From: Desulfosarcina alkanivorans
Lineage (GTDB): Bacteria; Desulfobacterota; Desulfobacteria; Desulfobacterales; Desulfosarcinaceae
Assembly (NCBI RefSeq): GCF_009688945.1
Contig: NZ_AP021874.1
Location: forward strand, 4,588,001 to 4,652,000
DNA: 64,000 nt
Direction: 5' to 3'
Both the position numbers and the translations under genes were made by a program. The notes under the pieces were generated by a model. That model searched no databases. It worked only from the letters and a program-made list of their open reading frames with translations, and was not told the origin of the DNA. Shown piece after piece: positions 24,111-32,122 of the stretch. Each line of letters begins with the position of its first letter. Position 1 is the stretch's first letter.

Positions 24111-26189
24111 CTACTTTTCGGCTTTATATCCCATGGGCAGTTTCTTGAACCGACCGCCGTAAATGATCGGATCGCCCTTGTACCCCAGGGCCTTGAAGTC
24201 GATATAGTCCGTGGTGCCCACCAGATGGCTCACGTCACGGCCCTTGGACGCCATATAGGAAAAGTCGGTCCCCTTGTGGGCAATGGATTTGAAATCCACG
24301 TCCCGGCTGTCCTGGTGGCAGCGGTTGCAGGTCCGATCGCCCTTCAGGCTGTCGTGACACTGCACACAGGACAGGGCCATATTGGCCGGCATGACCTCAT
24401 GTTCGACGCCCCAGTACATGTTGGTTTGAATCCACTCGTATTTGCCGCTGTACTTCATGCCGGCGGCCTTCATGCCGTCGGTAAAGGCCATCTGCCAGTC
24501 CCGGTGCTTCCAGTAGGCGGTTTTGTCCTCCTTGTCCCGGGGGTACAGATGGGGAACCAGCAGGTATTTGTACCGGGCGTCCACGGCCTGGACACCGGCC
24601 ATGATCTTGAACGGCGAGATTTTGGAATTGGGGTCGTTAATGGATCCGACGGGTTCGGTGATGCTGATCTCCTCTTGCGTCAGATCCAGCGTGTCCCCCA
24701 GCAGCACCCGTTTGGTAAAGCCGCCATACCATCGGTACACGGGCTTGGCCGACTCTTTCCAGACGAATTCGCCTTTTTTCCAATGGTAATCCTTCATGCC
24801 GTATTTGTCTTTTTGGGGTTTGCGTGTTGTGTCGCCGGCTTTTGACCAGTCCCAGAAGGTCTTGGTGGGTTTGCACTTGGCATAAACCGGTGCATGGCAG
24901 GTCGTGCAGGCGATCGTGGCGCTGTGCTTGTTCAGATGGTGATCGAGCAGGTCGTCCCCGTAATGCGGGGTGCCCGAGTGACAGTTGGTGCATGACAGGC
25001 TGCCCTCCACCACAGGAACCGAGGAACTGCGGCCGGCAATCTTGTGGTTGCGGGTGCGGTGGCATTCACTGCACTGGAAATCGTACCCGCCCATGTGGAC
25101 GTCACAGCTGCGCTCCGGATGAAGGAGCTGGCGGGAAAGGTCGGCATGCTTGACCGCTTCGCCGCCGCCCCCGTTGAAGTGACAGTCCCCGCAGGTCTTG
25201 CGGGACGTCGCGCCCACGCTCTTGGCCACGGCCGCCAGATCTACCTCAGGGTCGGGCATGCCGGCTCCGGTGGGGATTTTTTTGTATGTCCCGGTGGTAT
25301 CGTGGCACACCAGGCAGTCGATCCGGGTCATGTCGTTAAAGTCAAAGGTTGCGTCCTTCCATCCATAGCCGGCGTGACAACTGGTGCAACGAGCCTCGTT
25401 GCTGATGATGCTGATTCAGAAGTTGTTCGTGGCAAGGGTTGCCTTGCCGAGCTGGACCTCCTTTCGGTGTTCAAGGGTGTAGGAAGAGGGCCCTTTCCAC
25501 AACCAGTGGGCCGACTTGAGCATGTCCTCGCCGGCCGGCCGGTGGCAGCGCAGGCACTCGGCGGTCACCTGGGAGGGCTCCGGGTTGTCTGCCAGCTGGA
25601 TCAGGTCCTTGTGGTCGGGTACGTTCTTGCGGTGGCAGCCGGCGCAGTCGACAGGGCCCTTGTTCATCTTCTGGTGGCACCCCATGCACTGCTGATGATA
25701 GGCGGCCTTGAGCCCCAGGCGTTCGGGATGATCCTTTTGGAAGGGCTGCTGGTGGCATGCCGAGCAGCGGGTGGTTTCCGATGCGGATGCGTCCAGCGGC
25801 CGGTAGTGGTGACACAAGGCGCAGTCCTTGGTTTCGCTGGCATGCTTGGCGTGCATGAACCGTACGGGTCCATAGTGGTCTTCCGTTTTACGGATGATGG
25901 GGCTGTCCAGCAAAAAATAACTTTCCGACTGGTCGTTGACGCCCAGGCCCTTGTCCCGCAGCCGCTGCTGCCGGCACAACCGGCATTCGTCCATGACGGC
26001 CTCGACGAAGGGCACCACCTCCTGGGAACGCCGTTTGGCCGCCTCCTGGTCGGGGGCGAACCAGTCCGTCTCGGCCGGCGCCGTCGTCGCCGCCGGAGCC
26101 GGGGCCGCCGCCAGGGCCGCCGAACAACCAAAGATGCCGGCCAGGGCAACCATGACAATTAAACGCACACCCGATCCTGTTCTGGTCAT
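24111..26189 (-). CDS. Selenocysteine-containing multiheme cytochrome c: tetraheme module fused to Otr-like (octaheme tetrathionate reductase family) domain
   Basis: Two open frames (26189-25416 and 25331-24111) are one gene with a single in-frame UGA at 25418-25416; the frame is open on both sides and the translation across it is NNF-UGA-ISIISNEARCTSCHAGYGW. Otr-family proteins have Cys at this place (NNFC, the active-site Cys near Asn, from memory of the Shewanella enzyme), so UGA most likely encodes selenocysteine (residue 258 of 692). Domains: signal peptide (1-28); tetraheme class III-like module with CALCH, CSACH, CMGCH, CAGCH (about 110-195); Otr domain with nine CxxCH from CLRCH on, plus GGGGEAVKHADL holding the putative lysine heme ligand. 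It would be periplasmic, fed by the NrfD/HybA subunits encoded just upstream, and reduce a sulfur or nitrogen oxyanion (inference). A nonsense mutation is the alternative. Confidence 0.8.
25386..25418 (-). promoter_or_regulatory. SECIS-like hairpin directly after the UGA of the cytochrome gene
   Basis: On the coding strand, 13 nt after UGA, GCAACG (25402-25397) pairs with CGTTGC (25391-25386) around the loop AGGCT. Distance, stem length and a GG in the apical loop fit bacterial SECIS elements; E. coli fdhF has a similar AGGUC-type loop. The element lies within the reading frame as required. Confidence 0.6.
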
Positions 26190-27391
26190 GCGGACACCTC
26201 CTGTTCCGGTTGGTTGAGAACGGGCAAATAGGTTACGATCGCTCGATAGATGAACATCAGTGCAGCGATGAGCCCCACCGTGACCAGGATTTCACCGATG
26301 GCCGGAAAATAATTGGCCTCGCTGATGGGGGGACGGTATCCCACCACAAAGACGTTGATCCGGTTGACGAGCACGCCGCCGACAATCAGTGAACAGGCAA
26401 TGAACAAGGCCTGCCGTGACCGGCGCACCTTGGGAGCGAGCAGCATCAACCAGGGTACGAGCACGCCGAATACCACTTCGACGAGAAAGGCGTTGGTCTG
26501 GGCGGTTCCGTCCAGCAGATACACATACGTGCCCCGTACCACCATATCGCCAAGCTTGAGCGCCAGATAGAGTCCCAGCAAAAAAATGGTGATGCGGGTG
26601 AGCGGGGTCAGAACCGTCATCTCTGAATCCAGTTTGAGGGATGTGGTGGCCAGGGTGGCCTCGAAAACCACCATGGGGTAGCCCACGGCGATGGCCGAAA
26701 CCAGAAACAGCAGCGGCAGCATGGGCGTGTACCACAGCGGGTGCAGCTTGGTGGGCGCGATGAGCATCAGGGACCCCAGACTGGACTGGTGCATACAGGA
26801 AAGCACCACGCCGGCGATGATAAAAAACCACATGATCCGGGGCAGGATGCGGTCGGCCAGGTTGAGGAGCCCGTCCACCGGTGCATTCATCCCCGCCAGC
26901 AGCCCGGGCAGGTTCACGCGGCCCCTGAAGCGTTCCACCACGACGGGCAGAAACTCGATGTACAGCACGTTCAGGTAAAACATGACACACATGGCCACCT
27001 CAAACAGCACCGAGTTGGGATTCCAGTACAACAAGGGCTTCCAGATGGCCCAGGACCGGCCGATATCCACCAGCAGTCCCAGCACCACAAAGGTGTAGCC
27101 CAGCATGGCCGTCAGCAGGGCCGGCCGGACCACCGGTTCATAATAGTGACGGCCGATGATGTGCGCCAGAAAGGCGGTGGTAAACCCGCCCGCGGCCAGG
27201 GCCACCCCGGAGGCCACATCCACACCGATCCACAGGCCCCAGGGCCGCGCCGTGGTCAGATTTGAGACATAGCCGATGCCGCCGATGAAACGGGCGACAA
27301 TGGCCGCGGCACCGGAGGCCATGAGCACGGCCAGCACCACGACGCCGGGTGTCCAGAATTTCGCCCTGACGGGCGCTGCATGTTGGCTCAT
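26186..27391 (-). CDS. NrfD/HybB-type membrane quinol-interacting subunit
   Basis: This 401-residue integral membrane protein has about ten hydrophobic segments and NrfD/HmcC/DsrP-type features (RPWGLWIGVDVASGVALAAGGF, FHQSSLG-like CMHQSSLGSLMLIAPTKLHPLWYTP). Such subunits exchange electrons with menaquinol and pass them to an FeS partner. The start at 27391 follows AAGGAGGAG; the 33 extra codons upstream in the frame overlap the ferredoxin gene and are rejected. It overlaps the HybA-like gene and the cytochrome gene by 4 bp each, so the three are translationally coupled and form one complex. Confidence 0.9.
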   Translation of the reverse strand: MSQHAAPVRAKFWTPGVVVLAVLMASGAAAIVARFIGGIGYVSNLTTARPWGLWIGVDVASGVALAAGGFTTAFLAHIIGRHYYEPVVRPALLTAMLGYTFVVLGLLVDIGRSWAIWKPLLYWNPNSVLFEVAMCVMFYLNVLYIEFLPVVVERFRGRVNLPGLLAGMNAPVDGLLNLADRILPRIMWFFIIAGVVLSCMHQSSLGSLMLIAPTKLHPLWYTPMLPLLFLVSAIAVGYPMVVFEATLATTSLKLDSEMTVLTPLTRITIFLLGLYLALKLGDMVVRGTYVYLLDGTAQTNAFLVEVVFGVLVPWLMLLAPKVRRSRQALFIACSLIVGGVLVNRINVFVVGYRPPISEANYFPAIGEILVTVGLIAALMFIYRAIVTYLPVLNQPEQEVSA

Positions 27392-28311
27392 CGCTCTCCT
27401 CCTTGGTTGCCATTGCCGGCCCGGTCCCCCTTGTCCTTGGATGCCCACATGACCCCGCCAAGCATGCCGAACAGCACAATGGGAGACCACAGGTAGCTGA
27501 ACAGGCGGTGTTGAATGGTTTCCGCCAGCCGGGGCATGGGCGTTTCCGGAAGGGTATTGAAACCCAGCCGCCCGAAGGGCACGGCGGACAGATACATCCA
27601 GCTGGTGCCGCCCACCTCTTTCTCGCCGTATATGTGATCGACGTATCGGCCGGGGTTGCCTTTAATGCGCTGGTGAGCCACGGCGAGCAGGTCGCTTCGC
27701 CGGCCAAAGGTGATGGCCTCTACCGGACAGATTTCCGCACAACCGGGAAGCTTGTTTTCAGACTGCACCCGCTCATAGCAGAAGGTGCATTTCATCACCC
27801 GGGGCGTTATGGGATCATGGTATTCATAAGCCGGAATCTCAAAGGGGCAGGCCACCATGCAGTAGCGGCAGCCGATACACCGGGTGACGTCGTAATGCAC
27901 CGTCCCGTTATCCTTTTTGGTCAGCGCACCGACGATGCAGGCGGAGGCACACGCCGGGTCCTGACAGTGCATGCACTGCAGCTTGACGAAGGTGGGCACC
28001 AACTGGTCGCGTTCATCGATGATGCCCGATGTATATCGGTTGACCACGGTGTAGGCCCGTTCATCGGGACGGCGCTTGCGATCCAGCACCGTCAGGTCCT
28101 CAAAACCGTGATCCGGCTCCGGCAGGCCGTTGACGCGGTTGCAGGCCTCTTCGCATTTTCGGCAGCCGATGCACCGGGTCAGGTCCACCAGGCAGCCGAC
28201 CGGATCGGAAGGCGCCCTGGACTGCCAGGCGTGGGCCGATCGATCGGACCCGGCCAGCGCCGCGCCGGCAGCGGTCACATATTTGAAAAAATCGCGTCTG
28301 TTCAACCCCAT
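27388..28311 (-). CDS. HybA/HmcB-type periplasmic 4x[4Fe-4S] ferredoxin subunit
   Basis: A 307-residue iron-sulfur protein begins with a twin-arginine signal (NRRDFFKYVTAAGAALAG), so it is exported folded. Four cluster motifs follow: CIGCRKCEEACN (about 47-58), CMHCQDPACASACIVGA (about 114-130), CIGCRYCMVACPFE (about 146-159) and CTFCYERVQ with CAEICPVEAI (about 178-203). A C-terminal membrane helix (LFSYLWSPIVLFGMLGGVMWAS) anchors it. It would carry electrons between the NrfD-like subunit and the selenocysteine multiheme cytochrome of the same operon. Confidence 0.92.
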   Translation of the reverse strand: MGLNRRDFFKYVTAAGAALAGSDRSAHAWQSRAPSDPVGCLVDLTRCIGCRKCEEACNRVNGLPEPDHGFEDLTVLDRKRRPDERAYTVVNRYTSGIIDERDQLVPTFVKLQCMHCQDPACASACIVGALTKKDNGTVHYDVTRCIGCRYCMVACPFEIPAYEYHDPITPRVMKCTFCYERVQSENKLPGCAEICPVEAITFGRRSDLLAVAHQRIKGNPGRYVDHIYGEKEVGGTSWMYLSAVPFGRLGFNTLPETPMPRLAETIQHRLFSYLWSPIVLFGMLGGVMWASKDKGDRAGNGNQGGER

Positions 28312-28330
28312 AGGCCCTCCTCGATAACCG

Positions 28331-28618
28331 TTAAAATTGAGGATCCCCCGCCGATTGGCGGATGTTTACCCGTTGTCCCGGATCATCCGTTCGGTCTTTG
28401 GTTACCCGGATGCGGTAATCCGTTTCCGCTTGAAATACGTCGAAGTGCAATCCGGCCCGGTTGCCCAGCAGCTGCTGGAGGTTGTCGACGACATCCGCAT
28501 CTTTGATCGTTGCCGTCACGTCGTCTCCCGGCTGCATGTCATGCACCATCTGGTTAAACTTGAGGACATTCACCGGCCATGGAAGATCCTCAAGATTGAT
28601 ATGAAGATGCCGGCACAT
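28331..28618 (-). CDS. TusA/SirA-like fold protein lacking the catalytic cysteine
   Basis: A 95-residue protein reads INLEDLPWPVNVLKFNQMVHDMQPGDDVTATIKDADVVDNLQQLL, matching the TusA beta-alpha-beta-alpha pattern (normally LRGLPCPxPVLK...L.PGD.L.V..DD). The invariant CP is replaced by Trp14-Pro15, so it cannot carry a persulfide there. TusA proteins pass sulfur to partner proteins; a Cys-less form may act as a binding or regulatory subunit (inference). It starts 6 nt after AGAGGA, is first in the Otr operon, 19 bp ahead of the HybA-like gene, and is expressed from the sigma-54 promoter at 28686-28702. Confidence 0.65.
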   Translation of the reverse strand: MCRHLHINLEDLPWPVNVLKFNQMVHDMQPGDDVTATIKDADVVDNLQQLLGNRAGLHFDVFQAETDYRIRVTKDRTDDPGQRVNIRQSAGDPQF

Positions 28619-28685
28619 AAATCCTCTTTTCCCGAGCCTTTTCGCTCGGACAGCAGCGCCCTGTTACGGTTCCCGAGCGATATAA

Positions 28686-28702
28686 AACAAAATATGTGCC
28701 AC
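28686..28702 (-). promoter_or_regulatory. Sigma-54 promoter of the Otr operon
   Basis: On the minus strand GTGGCACATATTTTGTT has TGGCAC and TTG at exact -24/-12 spacing (T instead of C at -12, as at 15433). It lies 68 bp upstream of the TusA-like start. Confidence 0.6.
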
Positions 28703-28785
28703 CCCTGGCCACGATTCTGACAACACTCAACACGTTGTTATTTATAATAAATAAACATTTTGCGCCCATGGGACACCCAATTAAT

Positions 28786-28836
28786 GATTAAACAATGTTT
28801 AATCACATGTTAAAATGAATTAACACTTGATTAAAC
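28786..28836. promoter_or_regulatory. Palindromic activator-binding cluster between the Otr operon and its activator
   Basis: GATTAAAC (28786-28793) and GTTTAATC (28797-28804) form a perfect palindrome around AAT. TGTTAA (28808-28813) with TTAACA (28820-28825) and another GATTAAAC (28829-28836) follow. They lie about 85-135 bp upstream of the -24 element of the Otr promoter, and also just ahead of the divergent activator gene, fitting enhancer and autoregulatory roles. Confidence 0.55.
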
Positions 28837-28857
28837 ATAGCGAAGAGGGGGCGGGTC

Positions 28858-30258
28858 GTGCAGATCAAAGACATCAACAGACACTGGGAGCGGGTGATCA
28901 ACACCATGAACGAGGCCCTGATGATCATCAGCAAGGCGGGCCGGATTCTGTCGGTCAACCGCTCCTTCGAAGAGATGACCGGGTATTCGGCCAGCGAGGT
29001 GACCGGCCGGCCGTGCACCGTGCTGGCCTGCGATGCCTGTGAAATGGCCATCAACAACCGGGGAGACGGGTGGTGCAAACTGTTTGACCCCGACCAGCCG
29101 GAAATGCGCCGCTGCCGCTGCACCATAAAGAAGAAAGACGGGACCTTTTTGCCGGCCCTGAAAAACGCCTCGGTCCTGCGCGATGAAGAGGGGGCCCTGC
29201 TGGGGGCGGTGGAGACCCTGACCGATCTGAGTGAACTCGACCGACTGGATCGAAAGGTGGAAATCCTGTCGCGCCAACTGGACGACGACAGCGGATTCGG
29301 GGGTATCATCGGCAACAGCGACCAAATGAAAGCCGTCTTCGCCATCATCGACAAGGCGGCCCAGAGTGATGCACCTATCATTATTTTCGGTGAGAGCGGC
29401 ACCGGCAAGGAACTGGTGGCCAAAGCCATCCATGATCGGGGAAAACGAAGCGCCGGTCCCTACGTCCAGCTCAACTGCGCGGCATTAAACGAATCCCTGC
29501 TGGAAAGTGAGCTCTTCGGCCATGTGAAGGGGTCGTTCACCGGTGCATTCCGGGACCGGGCCGGCCGTTTTGAAGCGGCCAACGGGGGAAACCTGTTCCT
29601 GGACGAGATCGGGGACATCCCCCTGTCCATCCAGATCAAGCTGCTGCGGGTGCTGGAGACCCGTCAATTCGAGCGGGTGGGAGAGAACCGCCCCGTGTCG
29701 GTGGATGTCAGGATCATCACGGCCACCAATCGCAATCTGCTGGAACTGATCGACCAGAAGCGATTTCGGGAAGACTTGTATTTTCGCATCAACGTGATTC
29801 CCATCCATCTGCCGCCGCTTCGAAAACGAACGGACGACATCCCCCTGCTGGTCAACACCTTCATCAACCGCCTTGAAATCCGCACCGGCAAAACGATCCG
29901 GGGATTGACCCGGGAGGCGTTGAACCGGTTCATGGGATATCGCTGGCCGGGGAATGTCAGAGAGATAAAAAGTGCACTGGAATATGCCTTTACCGTTGCG
30001 GATAAAGACACCATCGACATCGATCACCTGCCGCCCCATTTGGTGGCCCCGGCAGGCCCGGCCGTGTCGGCACCCGAAGGGCCTGTTCACGGGGCCGGCA
30101 TCACCGAACGGCAACAGCTGATCGAAGCCCTTCTGGCCGCCGGCGGGAACCAGAGCCAGGCGGCTCGGCTTTTGGGCATCAACCGGGTCACCGTATGGAA
30201 CCGGATGCGAAAATACGGAATCAGCCTGAAACGGGAAATCAACCGACAGGGGGGGTGA
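28858..30258 (+). CDS. PAS-type sigma-54 transcriptional activator, divergent to the Otr operon
   Basis: A 466-residue enhancer-binding protein with GTG start after GAAGAGGGGGCGG. The PAS domain (about residues 10-125) contains the cysteines CTVLACDAC, WCKLF and RRCRC. The AAA+ domain has Walker A FGESGTGKE (about 177-185), GSFTGA (225-230), NLFLDE and RWPGNVREIKSALEYA. The C-terminal HTH is NQSQAARLLGINRVTVWNRM. By position it should activate the TusA-like/hybA/nrfD/Otr operon through the palindromes at 28786-28836. The cysteine-bearing PAS suggests sensing of redox, metal or a sulfur species (inference). Confidence 0.9.
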   Translation: MQIKDINRHWERVINTMNEALMIISKAGRILSVNRSFEEMTGYSASEVTGRPCTVLACDACEMAINNRGDGWCKLFDPDQPEMRRCRCTIKKKDGTFLPALKNASVLRDEEGALLGAVETLTDLSELDRLDRKVEILSRQLDDDSGFGGIIGNSDQMKAVFAIIDKAAQSDAPIIIFGESGTGKELVAKAIHDRGKRSAGPYVQLNCAALNESLLESELFGHVKGSFTGAFRDRAGRFEAANGGNLFLDEIGDIPLSIQIKLLRVLETRQFERVGENRPVSVDVRIITATNRNLLELIDQKRFREDLYFRINVIPIHLPPLRKRTDDIPLLVNTFINRLEIRTGKTIRGLTREALNRFMGYRWPGNVREIKSALEYAFTVADKDTIDIDHLPPHLVAPAGPAVSAPEGPVHGAGITERQQLIEALLAAGGNQSQAARLLGINRVTVWNRMRKYGISLKREINRQGG

Positions 30259-30298
30259 AGGGAAGGCGAAAAAACACGATCGAACCTGCGGAATCCCA

Positions 30299-31159
30299 TT
30301 ATTGGTCTTCCAGGGCCCTCAAAAATTCTTCCTGGGGCACCTCTCTGCCGGTCCACAACAAAAAGGTTCGCCGGGCCTGACAGACCAGGGCGGACAATCC
30401 GTCGATGAAAGGGATGTCATTTTTGTCCGCCATGGCCTGCCATATGTTTTCCCGGCGGCCATAATTGAGATCGAACACCAGCTGGCAGCCATTGACCGTC
30501 ATGCCGCAGACAAGGCCGGTCAACGAATCGGACTCATCCTGGCTGGAGACAGAGGTGGCGTTGACGACAAGGTCCGCATTCAGGGGCGCCTCCGCCAGGT
30601 CGGTCAGCTTCAGCGGGGTGCCGCTGAAATGCTCGGCCAGACGGCGGGTTTTCTCATTGTCCCTGCCGGCCACCACAATCGATTCGGCCCGCAGCCAGTT
30701 GAGAATGAACACAACGGCCCGTGCCGCCCCACCCGTGCCGACGACCAGGGCTTTTTTGCCGGCAACGTCGAATTGCACCCCATTGAGGGCATCCATGATG
30801 CCGATGGCATTGGTGTTGTACCCCTTCAGCTTACCGTCCTTGCTGACAATGGTGTTCACGGCGCCGATGATATTGGCGCCTTCGGACAAGACATCCAGAT
30901 AAGGGATCACCGCTTCCTTGAAAGGAGAGGTAATACTGGCTCCGGCGATGTTCAGCACCCGGAGGCTCTCCAGGGCCTTGCCCAGATTTCCATCTGCAAC
31001 CATAAACGGCACATAGGCGCCATTGATGCCCACCCGAGCGAACACCGTGGTAAACATCGCCGGCGAGCGGGATCGAAACACCCGCTGGTTGCTGATGACA
31101 CAAAACACCTTGGTCTGGTATTCGTATGTCGTGTCCAGAACGCCTGAAAGCGGTTTCAT
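30299..31159 (-). CDS. Shikimate dehydrogenase family protein (AroE-like) with altered catalytic residue
   Basis: A 286-residue AroE-fold protein: substrate domain with SRSP (about 30-33), Lys81 in ITSPFKEAV, Asn102 in GAVNTI; NAD(P) domain with LVVGTGGAARAVVFIL. AroE reduces 3-dehydroshikimate to shikimate and uses a Lys/Asp pair. Here the Asp of GxNTD is Asn117 (KGYNTNAIG), and the N-terminal motif VFRSRSPAMF departs from the usual SxSPxxHN. It may therefore act on another substrate or be catalytically weak. Start codon 31159 has only a weak ribosome site. It is convergent with the PAS activator gene and unlinked to other aro genes here. Confidence 0.78.
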   Translation of the reverse strand: MKPLSGVLDTTYEYQTKVFCVISNQRVFRSRSPAMFTTVFARVGINGAYVPFMVADGNLGKALESLRVLNIAGASITSPFKEAVIPYLDVLSEGANIIGAVNTIVSKDGKLKGYNTNAIGIMDALNGVQFDVAGKKALVVGTGGAARAVVFILNWLRAESIVVAGRDNEKTRRLAEHFSGTPLKLTDLAEAPLNADLVVNATSVSSQDESDSLTGLVCGMTVNGCQLVFDLNYGRRENIWQAMADKNDIPFIDGLSALVCQARRTFLLWTGREVPQEEFLRALEDQ

Positions 31160-31597
31160 CTGGCTGGGTCCCGGTCTCTGAGGATCATTGCCTCACCGAC
31201 ATGCACTGCCGCCGCGTTGATAGGGTTTTCCGTTCAATGGGGAAACAGGATAAAAAACCCGCTCCGCGCTTCCGAGCAGGCCTGCTTCCGTTGATAAGCG
31301 TGACGGATTTCGTCATTCGTGGTTGGCAAAAAAATACTTCCGAATCCTGCGCACCCATTCCCCCAGGAGAGTGAGCCACCGTGTCTGTTGCGGAAAACAC
31401 AGTAACACCGCTTCCCTTTTTTATCACTGCAATGCGCGGATTCGGAAGCAGCCGGTGCCCGCCCCCTGACCCTACCCCTATAGGATCGTTGGGATCATCA
31501 CACCGGACGCGGAGACTCCGGCGCAGCGGGCCGATCCATCGGTGAGTCGATCGACCGGCCAGCCACCGCCGGAATTCCGCGTTAACTCAAAAAGGCA
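31160..31597. other. Non-coding stretch between response regulator and AroE-like gene
   Basis: No credible gene. A weak GC-rich hairpin (CCGGA 31503-31507 with TCCGG 31517-31521) may end transcription from the response regulator. Short frames here have no ribosome site or recognisable composition. Confidence 0.4.
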
Positions 31598-31987
31598 TTA
31601 CAGGTTCAACAGCCCCTTCAGGCTGTCGGTGATCTCTTCCGCGGAGGCCGGTTTGGGAAGATAGTCGTCGGCTTCCATGCTCATGCCATCATAGTGAGAA
31701 TAACGGGTAGAAGAGACGTGGGACGCCACGGCGGTAAGCATCACAATAGGGATGTCGGCGTATTTTTCATTGCTTTTCAACTCCTTGCACACCGCATAGC
31801 CGTCTTTTTCCGGCATCATGACGTCCAGAACGATGGCGTCCGGCGGATTGGCCGAAACCTTTTCCAGGCCCTGCACGCCATCATAGGCAACCTCCACCTC
31901 GAAACCCTCTTTTTCCAGATTTCCCTGAACAATGGAGCAAAAATCGGGCTCGTCATCCACCACTAAGATTCGTTTTTTGTCGCTCAT
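31598..31987 (-). CDS. Stand-alone response-regulator receiver protein
   Basis: This 129-residue CheY-like protein consists only of a receiver domain: acidic pair VDDEPDF near the N-terminus, phosphoacceptor Asp55 in AIVLDVMMPEKDG, Thr in VMLTAV and Lys in DYLPKPAS. It has no output domain, so it would act by protein-protein contact. It starts after AAAGGAGAACG and follows metF on the same strand after 135 bp, so it may be the last gene of the metF-hdrA operon. No histidine kinase is in the window. Confidence 0.9.
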   Translation of the reverse strand: MSDKKRILVVDDEPDFCSIVQGNLEKEGFEVEVAYDGVQGLEKVSANPPDAIVLDVMMPEKDGYAVCKELKSNEKYADIPIVMLTAVASHVSSTRYSHYDGMSMEADDYLPKPASAEEITDSLKGLLNL

Positions 31988-32122
31988 TTTTCGTTCTCCT
32001 TTATACCAAAAAGCTGATTGTTGATTAATCAGCAGCCTGAGCTTCTAATCGGGACCGGACGGGACCGGGGATGTCGGTGGCAATGATAGCGTCCCCGACC
32101 CCGCATTTCCGGCCGAACCGTT

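Noticed and set aside
31185..31427. Minus-strand frame of 80 codons between the response regulator and aroE
   Set aside because: No ribosome site, and the composition is unlike neighbouring genes.
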